Of a stretch of 49,821 nt of DNA, positions 8,351-15,639 are shown one piece after another (the stretch's first letter is position 1; each line of letters starts with the position of its first letter). A model generated the notes under the pieces. It saw only the letters and a program-made list of their open reading frames with translations, did not search any database and was not told where the DNA came from. The position numbers were made by a program, and so were the translations under genes. This stretch comes from Dehalococcoidales bacterium (GTDB taxonomy: Bacteria; Chloroflexota; Dehalococcoidia; Dehalococcoidales; UBA2162), in contig JAUYHA010000125.1 of NCBI GenBank assembly GCA_030690265.1, forward strand, positions 1 through 49,821, given 5' to 3'.

Positions 8351-9253
8351 CTAATCTGTTTTCAACTCTTCTATCTTACTCTTGAGTTCTATTACCTCAA
8401 TTGGACAATCCTTCCAATCATGCTCCCAGCATATAATAGCATCACATCCTTTAGGATCATGACCATGCACTTTGAACTGGGAGCTCTTGAACTCAAACTC
8501 GATCCAAATGTCTTCCCACCCCTTACGAACTTTTCGTCTTCCTTTGGCATCAGGAAAACCGGGCTGAATTGCTTCTATGTTTATTCCAAGTTTGTCATGA
8601 ACTTTACTAAAGAGAAAGATTACCCCATTCTCATTTAAAGGTCCATAGATAAGTCCCTCGAAGTTTATGGGATCACCCACGATTGACCTCTTCCTTTCGG
8701 TAGCAGGAAGAACCTTTTCACTCTCCGCTTTGTTGATTTCATCCTCGATAACCTCAAGTCCCCATTCCCTAAGCCCGAATCTATTCTTGGCAAGTTGTAC
8801 GAAGATTGACTTTTCCTTCTTTGTCTTAATATCAGTATAAAGTTGCGCACCCATTGTGGCATTAGGTGTTTTACCAGCTGTTCTCAGCAAGCCTCTTTTT
8901 AAAGCGATACTAGTGATATCATCGATTCGCAACGGGCGGTTTTCACCCTGAAGTACCATATAAGCAGCTCCCTTGAAAGTTGAAGGACGAAACGCTGAAG
9001 CGCTAGTTGTTGGAGCTTGTGAGCACTCTCTCAGCGCGAATCTTCCACGGTTTACCTTGACGAACTTTGACTCGACACCTTTTCTCTTAACATCAACATA
9101 GAGCCTGGCACCCATCGTGGCAAAAGGCGTTTTCCCATTTGTGGAAATGAGCCCTTGTTTTAGAGATAATGACGTAATTTCGTTTACGCTAAGTGGGTTC
9201 CCCACATTTTTTAGAATTTGATAAGCTGCATCAGCGAAGCTCATATTACTCAC
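8351..9253 (-). CDS. Tandem HARE-HTH protein with endonuclease-like C-terminal domain
   Basis: The protein has 300 residues. Two winged-helix repeats of the HARE-HTH kind occupy about residues 4-75 and 90-165. Each has the pattern AAYxxL ... PLxxxEI(T)S(L/I)(S/A)LKxGL ... GKTPxATMGAxLYxD. The C-terminal domain carries FPDAKGRRK, then WIEFEFKSSQFKVHGHDP and CDAIICWEHDW, a PD-(D/E)XK-like core with an E-x-K pair (EFK). HARE-HTH domains are known to be fused to restriction endonucleases, where they may sense modified DNA. The gene lies 42 bp upstream of the methyltransferase, so it may be a second nuclease or a specificity factor of the same system. Confidence 0.75.
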   Translation of the reverse strand: MSNMSFADAAYQILKNVGNPLSVNEITSLSLKQGLISTNGKTPFATMGARLYVDVKRKGVESKFVKVNRGRFALRECSQAPTTSASAFRPSTFKGAAYMVLQGENRPLRIDDITSIALKRGLLRTAGKTPNATMGAQLYTDIKTKKEKSIFVQLAKNRFGLREWGLEVIEDEINKAESEKVLPATERKRSIVGDPINFEGLIYGPLNENGVIFLFSKVHDKLGINIEAIQPGFPDAKGRRKVRKGWEDIWIEFEFKSSQFKVHGHDPKGCDAIICWEHDWKDCPIEVIELKSKIEELKTD

Positions 9254-9312
9254 TGTATTTCTCCGTCTTTCTGGTTTAAATAATTATGAAATTCCCGCCG
9301 TCTCTTGGTGTA

Positions 9313-9424
9313 ATTCTAGCACAATCGGAGAAACCAATAAACCTGTGTTAGCGATTTATTTCCAAGATTCGACAATACGTCAAAATTGTTCACCTTAGTA
9401 AGCGGCTATTCCATGTGCTAGAAT
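9313..9424. promoter_or_regulatory. Divergent extended -10 promoters
   Basis: The same string TGTGCTAGAAT occurs on the minus strand (-10 at 9313-9318, facing the HARE-HTH gene) and on the plus strand (-10 at 9419-9424, facing the HEPN gene). Both fit the extended -10 form TGnTAGAAT. The -35 elements are weak. The intergenic region 9254-9456 contains nothing else that I recognise. Confidence 0.4.
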
Positions 9425-9456
9425 GAGAAGTTGATAGAGAGACTGAGGTAAGAACG

Positions 9457-9585
9457 ATGGATTGGCTTAAAGAGAAAAGAGGGGATAAGACAAAATGTTC
9501 CTTTTATTCCGACAGATCAAAAGGAGGAGACATTGAAACAGCTCAAAACTGCTTTCCGCTCCCTAACGCAGAGAATCTGCCGTGA
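9457..9585 (+). CDS. Possible 42-residue leader ORF overlapping the HEPN gene
   Basis: ATG 9457 follows a GAGGTAAG purine run and reads MDWLKEKRGDKTKC...; it stops inside the next gene at 9583-9585. It covers the ribosome site and start of the HEPN gene, so its translation could couple to or tune that gene. There is no homology and it could be chance. Confidence 0.25.
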   Translation: MDWLKEKRGDKTKCSFYSDRSKGGDIETAQNCFPLPNAENLP

Positions 9586-10861
9586 GTTGGAAGGGCAGGC
9601 AATCCCGAAAAGGCCGGTCTGGACCGTGGTTAATCCACCTGGTGTGGCCCCATACGTGGCTTTGGATGTCGAGAGACCGGCATTGTCTGATCTGCGCTTC
9701 ACGCTCAGCATTGGCTTACTTAAGATGCCGGAATATGGAGTAGTAGCAGAAGCCGTTGAAAACGACCCTGAACTTAGGGAAGGTATCATCGTCGACGCTG
9801 GTGGCTTTCTTCGTAAGCCGGAACGGACAAACTTAACGCGTGCCCTCGTGATGAATTTCCTGTGGCGATATCTGGGAGAAGGGGTACGGCTCGACTGGGA
9901 CGAAACCAGGTTCGCCGAAACGTTCAAAGAACTAAGGGAAGAGCTTCGTCGCAAGAGCGTTGTCCTCCACACTACTCTGCCGCTGAGCAATTTGAAGATG
10001 GACATCAATGCGCTCGATTTCAGCGACGAGATAAAGCTTCTACCTGCATCGATAGAAGAACTTGAGCAATGGATAAATCGGGACCGGAGCCTGCCACCGC
10101 TAGGTGCAGGGCCGCCGGAGTGGAATAACCTGTACGTTGACAAGCCCGCTGTGCTTCATGCACGCCAGCTTGTGGTAGGCCGCCCTCCCTCGACAGACCC
10201 GGGTGCGGTGCTGAGCCAATTGCCCCGAGTCAACGCTGACCACGCCATCACCGCGCTGCGCCTGGTAATGAACGCCCCAATCTCAGTCATATTTCAGGAG
10301 CATGACAGCGAGGGTCTGATGGCGTTCGTTGGGGGTGGTACCAGTTGGGGCTGGTCGCCTCCACCGCTTGGTCCGCTCGCTACCCTTAATCAGGAGAAGG
10401 CGACGCAAGTCATACATATCTGGCAACGGCTCCAGACAAGTCCCAATATCGACCATTTGAGGCTGCCGCTTCGCCGGTGGGAATCCTCCCTGCTGAGGCC
10501 AAACATTGAGGACAAGCTTATCGACGCTTGGATCAGCTTGGAGGCCCTTCTGCTTAGGGGATTGGAAGGGGAGCTGACGTATCGTGCGGCAGTGCGGCTT
10601 GCTGAGTTCCTTGGTGCAAGTGGGGTTGATCGGAAAGCCATCTACGACGCTGCGAAGATTTCCTACACTTGGAGGTCGGTCGTTGTCCACGCTGTAAGCA
10701 CTAAAAGTAAGAGGGTGAAAGACCTCACCAAACGCCTGCCGCTTCAGGAGGCTGTCCAGCTTACAACCGAATACCTGCGCTCAGCGTTGCTTAAGTTGTT
10801 GGACCTCCCTATCCAGTTCGATCCTGGCAGGCTCGAATCCGACTTACTTGGCCGGGATTAG
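9533..10861 (+). CDS. HEPN-like (ApeA-like C-terminus) protein
   Basis: The protein has 442 residues and starts at TTG 9533, five bases after AAGGAGGA. The C-terminal quarter has the look of an ApeA-like HEPN domain: KLIDAWISLEALLLRG, then TYRAAVRLAEFLG, and YTWRSVVVHAV. The Arg381-SVVV-His386 spacing fits the Rx4-6H active-site motif of HEPN ribonucleases. The N-terminal 330 residues are unassigned and may sense a phage signal. HEPN RNases typically act in abortive infection or toxin systems by cutting RNA. Its position between restriction genes fits, but the exact system is unknown. Confidence 0.65.
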   Translation: MKQLKTAFRSLTQRICRELEGQAIPKRPVWTVVNPPGVAPYVALDVERPALSDLRFTLSIGLLKMPEYGVVAEAVENDPELREGIIVDAGGFLRKPERTNLTRALVMNFLWRYLGEGVRLDWDETRFAETFKELREELRRKSVVLHTTLPLSNLKMDINALDFSDEIKLLPASIEELEQWINRDRSLPPLGAGPPEWNNLYVDKPAVLHARQLVVGRPPSTDPGAVLSQLPRVNADHAITALRLVMNAPISVIFQEHDSEGLMAFVGGGTSWGWSPPPLGPLATLNQEKATQVIHIWQRLQTSPNIDHLRLPLRRWESSLLRPNIEDKLIDAWISLEALLLRGLEGELTYRAAVRLAEFLGASGVDRKAIYDAAKISYTWRSVVVHAVSTKSKRVKDLTKRLPLQEAVQLTTEYLRSALLKLLDLPIQFDPGRLESDLLGRD

Positions 10862-10882
10862 ATGTAAATAGAGAGGCGAAGA

Positions 10883-11002
10883 ATGCCAAGAGAAAAGAAG
10901 CCAATTTCAAAATGGGATCAGAGGGTGTGGGCCCCATTGGTTGTACAGGTATTGGCTGTACTAAGAGAGAGACTGACTTTTATCCAGGATTACCACGCTT
11001 AA
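10883..11002 (+). CDS. Possible 39-residue protein
   Basis: ATG 10883 follows AGAGAGGCGAAG and reads MPREKKPISKWDQRVWAPLVVQ...YHA, stopping at 11000-11002. It lies 21 bp after the HEPN gene on the same strand and overlaps the convergent stop of the next gene by 4 bp. It is too short to judge; it could be the end of a HEPN operon. Confidence 0.35.
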   Translation: MPREKKPISKWDQRVWAPLVVQVLAVLRERLTFIQDYHA

Positions 11003-12030
11003 TACCCATACCTATCACTGACATACTCCCCCCACTTTTTCACATAATCGACCCTACTGCGCGTGACCCATGTCACTAGAGCCTGATGAGAAAAGCTATG
11101 GAAGCTAACACCAGAAGTGAAGAGTTTACTCCACTCCACCCGGAAATCCTCAATGCCAGTCCTTTTCAAGCATCCAAGCAATTCAATGTTACGTTCGTCG
11201 TAGGCGATCCCAGAGATAACGTAATCGAACAGTTCCCCATTAAGTATCCCCTGTGCTAGTGCCTGCTGTCGCAGTAACTGATATCCGTCAGTCATTGCCG
11301 GGCAGCACGCCAATTCAATCATAGCTTCTGATCTGTAGTCCTTTAGTATGCGCCAATATTGTCGCCCCCATGTAATTTGATGGCAGTTCGTGTCTACATC
11401 TGACAGTAATGTCGCAATATCCGTGCATCGTGCCGAATTAGGGTTGGGTGACAAACCACGTTGAGTATGACCTTTACTCAAAGTTTTACTGGCAGCTGAA
11501 CATCCGTAGAAATGGTGCTCGGTGTATTTATTCTCGACAAGGTATATCCCGCACTTACCGTTTTCACAGGTAAAGTTGATAGCCACATCGGGCGACGTTT
11601 GCCCACTCCCACGCATCCCCTTTTCTTCTCCCAGCAACTGCCGAGGGGAAAGCTTACCATCGGCCGCATACTCAAACTCGATGCTATCAACTGTTTCTAC
11701 CTTCAGTCCCAGTTCCTTCGTGAGAAAACTAGCCAGCATTCGTTTCGCCGCCGGATTAACGCGGAACGGGAAGAAGATATTTGCACACTGCGTCCAAGAA
11801 CTTTTTAGGTTGTGTTTGCCGGTGTTCGCCTGTATCCCACTGGAATTTATGTAGCATTGCAACTGGTCTCTTATGTTCTCCCATACCCCCAATATCCACT
11901 TATCCTCCGGCAGGATATGATCATATTCAACCCCGTTCTGTGTGCCGTTTTCTTTGGGTAAACCAGGTTGCCTCTTGCGCCATGCCAGTTGTTGCTCTCT
12001 GGCTTGATTACTGAACGCTGTGTTTCTCAT
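10999..12030 (-). CDS. Putative PD-(D/E)XK restriction endonuclease-like protein
   Basis: The protein has 343 residues. A nuclease core is suggested by TSPDVAINF (Asp148) followed by the strand GIYLVENKYTEHHFYGCS (Glu166, Lys168), the D...ExK arrangement of PD-(D/E)XK nucleases. The general layout resembles the PGN_0703 type of putative restriction endonuclease, though I cannot confirm the match. Start ATG 12030 has a GAGGTC purine run upstream. It converges with the HEPN gene. No partner methylase is adjacent, so it may act as a stand-alone (type IV-like) defence nuclease or a DNA-repair nuclease. Confidence 0.6.
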   Translation of the reverse strand: MRNTAFSNQAREQQLAWRKRQPGLPKENGTQNGVEYDHILPEDKWILGVWENIRDQLQCYINSSGIQANTGKHNLKSSWTQCANIFFPFRVNPAAKRMLASFLTKELGLKVETVDSIEFEYAADGKLSPRQLLGEEKGMRGSGQTSPDVAINFTCENGKCGIYLVENKYTEHHFYGCSAASKTLSKGHTQRGLSPNPNSARCTDIATLLSDVDTNCHQITWGRQYWRILKDYRSEAMIELACCPAMTDGYQLLRQQALAQGILNGELFDYVISGIAYDERNIELLGCLKRTGIEDFRVEWSKLFTSGVSFHSFSHQALVTWVTRSRVDYVKKWGEYVSDRYGY

Positions 12031-12244
12031 CGTAAGACCTCTGTAAAACCGACCAGTGGCAGGTGGTTAAAAGATAGCCCATTCAGTCTGCACCGTCAAG
12101 GTTTCGCTGATCTGTGCTGTCCCCTAGGAGAATTGAACACTTCATCTTTTAATTATATTTGGAGAATGATTCACCACCCACGGCTGATAAGTCCCAACTA
12201 CCTATTCTATTAAACCTATACTAACTATTCAATCAACCTATCAA

Positions 12245-12369
12245 CCTATACGCTCGGACCAGAATAGAACGCCTCTACACTACAGATAATTTTTACCTTG
12301 CACAATACCCCCAACGGGTGACCCGGGGCAGGGGAAAATAAAGGGGAAACCGAGCGTATAGGGTCACCC
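12245..12369. repeat. Nested inverted repeats in a gene-free stretch
   Basis: Two pairs of arms are nested or overlapping: CCTATACGCTCGG (12245-12257) with CCGAGCGTATAGG (12350-12362), perfect over 13 bp, and GGGTGACCC (12315-12323) with GGGTCACCC (12361-12369). An inverted CTTGCAC lies between them at 12297-12303. No gene is visible in 12031-12669 on either strand. The pattern resembles a replication, transfer or integration site. Confidence 0.55.
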
Positions 12370-12413
12370 CACCCCCCTCTATATATCCAGTAGCGCCGGG
12401 GGAGTGCAAGCGT

Positions 12414-12458
12414 GGCGGTGCAAAGGTGAGTGCAAGGATTGTGCAAGGCTATGTTTTG
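12414..12458 (+). repeat. Short direct repeats GTGCAAG
   Basis: GTGCAAG occurs at 12414, 12440 and 12451, with the variant GTGCAAAG at 12428; an inverted copy is at 12297-12303. Four copies within 45 bp look like small iterons or protein-binding sites. Confidence 0.5.
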
Positions 12459-12586
12459 ACACTGCCCAATCGCTTGAGCACCATAGGTAAATCTGATAAG
12501 TAATGCCTGCGCTACCTTGACCGCAAAAATGCCGGGATATATAATACGACAAGAGTGAAGCAAGATGGTAGATTCATTAAACCAGA

Positions 12587-12648
12587 GCGAAAGTGGTGGA
12601 AAAAGTTCTACCTATTGATACCTCAGCTCCACTTTTGTGAACTTTTTC
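12587..12648. repeat. Two interleaved inverted repeats upstream of a strong promoter
   Basis: GAAAAAGTTC (12599-12608) and GAACTTTTTC (12639-12648) are perfect 10-bp arms. An overlapping pair is AAAGTGG (12590-12596) with CCACTTT (12629-12635). They lie just upstream of the -35 at 12670, so they could be a terminator of incoming transcription or an operator. Confidence 0.45.
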
Positions 12649-12669
12649 GCATCATAAACCGGTTTTTCA

Positions 12670-12698
12670 TTGACAGATGGCAAACATACTCCTATAAG
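12670..12698 (+). promoter_or_regulatory. Near-consensus sigma70 promoter
   Basis: TTGACA at 12670-12675, exactly 17 bases, then TATAAG at 12693-12698. It is followed 30 bases later by GGGAGGAGG and the ATG at 12745 of the catalase-like stub. The promoter is intact although the gene it should serve is gone. Confidence 0.75.
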
Positions 12699-12744
12699 TT
12701 ATATGGTACCTTGAACTCGCTGCTGTGCTAATAGGGAGGAGGAA

Positions 12745-12795
12745 ATGCCGAAAAAGAATGTCTTGAGAAAGAAACTGACCACCGTTGCCGGCGCT
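12745..12795 (+). pseudogene. Catalase 5' stub (17 codons)
   Basis: After a strong ribosome site (AGGGAGGAGG) the ATG begins MPKKNVLRKKLTTVAGA. This closely resembles the start of clade 3 heme catalases (the K-K-L-T-T-x-A-G-A pattern normally continues into a PVxDNQN motif). From 12796 the sequence is the complement of the next minus-strand gene and the frame becomes unrelated, ending at TGA 12901-12903. I read it as a catalase gene cut off by deletion or rearrangement at about 12795. The homology is short, so chance cannot be fully excluded, but promoter, ribosome site and motif agree. Confidence 0.6.
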
Positions 12796-12975
12796 TCAAT
12801 AACCCATCATACCCCAGCCTCCACTCATATCCGGACAGTGTGCCGCCATGTCCCCCCACCAGTCACCGGCATCGTCTTGTGTGGAGCCGTGAGCGAAGAC
12901 TGAGGTAGCGCCCAGGGTGGAGCCAGCCACAACTAATACAAGGATAAAGACCGCCAGCCAAGTTTTCTTCCGCAT
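12796..12975 (-). CDS. Small secreted Met/Gly/Trp-rich protein
   Basis: A 59-residue frame starts at 12975 with an excellent GGAAAGGAGGTG ribosome site. It begins MRKKTWLAVFILVLVVAG, a clear signal peptide ending near SVFA-HG, and continues to a short mature part ending SGGWGMMGY. The GMMG motif recurs in the lipoprotein at 14010-14819 and the SHOCT protein at 15640-15987, so these may form a metal (copper?) handling set in the cell envelope. Its 3' end abuts the catalase stub, so the C-terminus may have been shortened. Confidence 0.65.
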   Translation of the reverse strand: MRKKTWLAVFILVLVVAGSTLGATSVFAHGSTQDDAGDWWGDMAAHCPDMSGGWGMMGY

Positions 12976-13094
12976 CTTTCTGCACCTCCTTTCCTGATTT
13001 TTTAGAGAACTCTTTGTCTCTCTATTTTCAGGATACCAAGTGGGTGTAAAGAAGGTGTGAAGAAGGGATAGGGTTTTTATGAACTTTGGCGCTC

Positions 13095-13682
13095 TTAAAT
13101 CCAGCCCAGCGAGACCGGTTTGCGGTAGACTCTCCAGGCATAGAAGGCAGCCACGATTATCAGGCCGATGGCGAGATAGTAGTTATAGAAGAAGGTTGCC
13201 CGCAGGCCCATAACCAGCGCTGTCAGCACCAGAAAGAGGCAAACGCCGGACAGCTTCTTTCTTCTTGAGCGGAGGGCCGCAATTCTGGGAGCCAGTCCTT
13301 CTGGCACCGGGGCATCTGGCTTTACCTGCTGCATCAGGGTCTCGATGCGCGGCTGCACGGAGAAATGGATGTAAGAAAGCAGACTTACCAGGATTGCCAA
13401 AGCCACCCATTTCACAATAAGAGCCGGCTCGGTGAAAAGCGGCAGGAAGCTGTTCCTGGTGATATAGGTCAGCCACAGCCCGCTGGCGGCCACGGTTCCC
13501 TGGAAGATGAAGCACCTCACGGCGTTGTTACGGATGATATTTTCCATGAATCTGTCGGTATAATACCCCAGCGGCATGCCGGTGCGAGCCCGCTCGTTGA
13601 CGATGATAAGCATGTAGAACGGAGCTGCCATAAACAGAGTGGACAACAGATGTACTACCAGTAAGAAAGCCCTCAGTTCCAT
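13095..13682 (-). CDS. Four-helix integral membrane protein (DUF2269-like)
   Basis: The protein has 195 residues with hydrophobic segments at about residues 3-28, 58-75, 87-108 and 143-185. It starts MELRAFLLVVHLLSTLFMAAPF with a His in the first helix. A strong ribosome site (AAAGGAGGAAATC) precedes the ATG. The layout resembles the DUF2269 membrane proteins, some of which are thought to bind heme or copper, but I cannot confirm this. The neighbours are Met-rich envelope proteins. Confidence 0.65.
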   Translation of the reverse strand: MELRAFLLVVHLLSTLFMAAPFYMLIIVNERARTGMPLGYYTDRFMENIIRNNAVRCFIFQGTVAASGLWLTYITRNSFLPLFTEPALIVKWVALAILVSLLSYIHFSVQPRIETLMQQVKPDAPVPEGLAPRIAALRSRRKKLSGVCLFLVLTALVMGLRATFFYNYYLAIGLIIVAAFYAWRVYRKPVSLGWI

Positions 13683-13689
13683 AATGATT

Positions 13690-13989
13690 TCCTCCTTTAC
13701 GTTTAGATATAATCAGCGACAGACTCTCGCAGTGGGGCCGCAGCAGCTTAAACGCTTTAGCGTAGGTATATCCTTTGCTCTCACCCAGATGTCTATTCCG
13801 GTCGGTGACTTCTCTTTCCACTTCAGCACCAATGCCGGCAACCTGGCTGCTGTGCTGGCTGATAGCCTGCATCTTGCGTTGGAAGGTCTCGGTGATAGCT
13901 ACCCATACATCTGGATTATCTGTCCCGAAAAGGTATACCTCCTCCATCCGGTGTGGCTGGAACCCCTCAATCAAGGTAAATCGGTTTTT
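13690..13989 (-). pseudogene. PIG-L/LmbE deacetylase C-terminal fragment
   Basis: The frame reads LIEGFQPHRMEEVYLFGTDNPDVWVAITETFQRKMQAISQH ... YTYAKAFKLLRPHCESL, which resembles the C-terminal 75-80 residues of PIG-L (LmbE) zinc deacetylases. The N-terminal part with the zinc motif is missing: an in-frame TGA lies just upstream at about 13995. The natural stop also seems lost, because the frame runs on into the next gene to 13528. It is thus a remnant. Confidence 0.65.
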
Positions 13990-14009
13990 CAGTCATTCAC
14001 CAGCGCTCC

Positions 14010-14819
14010 TCAATCGTGTTCCTCAACTTCGGAGATAAACTTGCCATGCCAGGTGTGGTACCAGATTTCTCCGGAGTAGCCGTTGACGCTGAGCATACCG
14101 TAATGCTTACCATCAAGCTCGGTCATTATCGTATAGTAGTCGTAGTAGGCTATAATTTCACTGGCCTCAGTGTCGGGGTAGGCCACGTCCAGAAAGTCCT
14201 GAGCGATTTCCATGGCCTGCTGCTGAGTAACCGGCATCTGGTACTGCTGAGAGCCGCCCATCATGCTGTACTTACCGTTCCACATCATGCTCTGCGGCTC
14301 CGGCTGATAGCTGCCAGAATAACGGTCGATGATAATCTCAATGGCACCTTGCCCAGTGCCCTTCTCTATCAGCGAAAGATAGAAATTGTGGGAATACTCC
14401 TCAAACTCATCGATTTCAAGCTCAGGGTTATTTAAGGATGCCAGGTAGCCATCGGCTATATCCTTGGCATCATCGTGAGATAAGGCCGTGGGCACACCGG
14501 AGTAGTATCCCATCATACCTCCCATCATCGGCATAGCACTCATCATTCCCCCGCTTCCCATCATGCCACTACCCATCATTCCTCCAGGTCCATACTGGTA
14601 AGGCTGCTGGTCATCCGGCTGGTTCGAGTAAGGCTGTCCCTGTGATGGTTGCTGAGATTCTCCCATCATGCCACCGCCTTGACCGCCCATCATACCACTT
14701 CCCTGGCCACCACCCATCATGCCACCACCACCGCCAGATGGCCCCCAGACTGGAACGCAGGCACTTAGAGCCACTAATAGTCCTAGAGATAGAACTGGAA
14801 TCAAAAACCTCTTCCTCAT
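14010..14819 (-). CDS. Met/Gly-rich lipoprotein with PepSY-like repeats
   Basis: The protein has 269 residues. The signal peptide ends in the lipobox LSAC (Cys21). Residues 30-110 are a low-complexity GMMGG/GMMGSG/Gln/Pro region. Two PepSY-like units follow, each with a DAKDIADGYLASL or QAMEIAQDFLDVA helix and a later strand (YFSL-type, HYGMLSVNGYSGEIWYHTWHG). PepSY domains are often found with metal or protease partners. The Met clusters suggest binding of copper(I) or another soft metal. The ribosome site GAAAGGAGG is optimal, and the gene is probably cotranscribed with the methyltransferase-like gene upstream (gap 5 bp). Confidence 0.75.
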   Translation of the reverse strand: MRKRFLIPVLSLGLLVALSACVPVWGPSGGGGGMMGGGQGSGMMGGQGGGMMGESQQPSQGQPYSNQPDDQQPYQYGPGGMMGSGMMGSGGMMSAMPMMGGMMGYYSGVPTALSHDDAKDIADGYLASLNNPELEIDEFEEYSHNFYLSLIEKGTGQGAIEIIIDRYSGSYQPEPQSMMWNGKYSMMGGSQQYQMPVTQQQAMEIAQDFLDVAYPDTEASEIIAYYDYYTIMTELDGKHYGMLSVNGYSGEIWYHTWHGKFISEVEEHD

Positions 14820-14824
14820 TTTAA

Positions 14825-15607
14825 TTAATCCTCCTTTCTCACCAGCCGGGGGAGAAACATAGGCACCCTTTGACGATAGTGTTGGTATTCGTCACCAAAC
14901 TCTTTCGCCAGTGCTGCTTCCTCCCGCCGACATAGCCAATAATATGTGAGAAACAGCACAGGCGCCAGAAGTATAGTAATAATCGTTGGCCACTGGACAA
15001 GCCAGGCAGCGATGAAAATCCAGATGCCTGCATATTGTGGATGTCTAAGGTGGCGGTAGATGCCCCCAGTCACTAACTGCCCTCGAGCGTTGTAGATTTC
15101 CTTCCATCCCCAAAAAATTAAAGTAAGAGCGGCCATCAGCATGAGCAGGCTCAGTGCCATGGCTCCGACAATGGCCGTCTCCACATCCATACTCGTGAGG
15201 GTAGCTATCCCCCTGGCCAACAGGTGGTCGCCGCTTTTCAAGCTCAGCACCCCGCCGAAAGCACCTGATAACACATACACCGTGAGAGGGATACCGAACA
15301 TCTCGGTGAAAAGAGCGATAATAAAAGCCTGAAAAGCTCCTGCCGAACGCCAGTCCCGCCGTCCTAAGGGGAGTATGTAGCCCAGGGTGAAGAAGGTGAA
15401 AATCAGCACCGCAGCCGCCACAGTGACCCCCTGCCCCCACGGCCCCCACGGTATCATACTGGTTTCAGCCTCTGAGAACATCTCATTCTGGCCTGTTACC
15501 AGCATAACGATAAATGCCAGGACACTGAGCCCCAGGGCACCGAGCAGCAGCAACATCAGGGCTAGCATGACCCTGTAGGTAACTTTCTGCCGGCTTACCT
15601 GCTCCAT
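14825..15607 (-). CDS. Isoprenylcysteine carboxylmethyltransferase-family membrane protein
   Basis: The protein has about 260 residues (start ATG 15607 after TGAGG; GTG 15613 is an alternative) and six or seven hydrophobic segments. The C-terminal signature GIYRHLRHPQYAGIWIFIAAW, followed by CRREEAALAKEFGDEYQHYRQRVP, is that of the ICMT/PEMT methyltransferase family, which binds S-adenosylmethionine. In bacteria the substrates of most members are unknown. It sits between two Met-rich proteins, so a lipid or envelope-linked role is plausible. Confidence 0.8.
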   Translation of the reverse strand: MEQVSRQKVTYRVMLALMLLLLGALGLSVLAFIVMLVTGQNEMFSEAETSMIPWGPWGQGVTVAAAVLIFTFFTLGYILPLGRRDWRSAGAFQAFIIALFTEMFGIPLTVYVLSGAFGGVLSLKSGDHLLARGIATLTSMDVETAIVGAMALSLLMLMAALTLIFWGWKEIYNARGQLVTGGIYRHLRHPQYAGIWIFIAAWLVQWPTIITILLAPVLFLTYYWLCRREEAALAKEFGDEYQHYRQRVPMFLPRLVRKED

Positions 15608-15639
15608 ATCCACCTCAGCTATCTTTGTCCTGAAACGGT

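Noticed and set aside
12246-12563. 105-residue minus-strand frame in the gene-free stretch
   Set aside because: No ribosome site, no recognisable domain and it covers the inverted repeats and iteron-like copies.
13528-13690. C-terminal extension of the PIG-L-like frame
   Set aside because: This part is antisense-frame shadow of the membrane protein gene at 13095-13682, which has a strong ribosome site.
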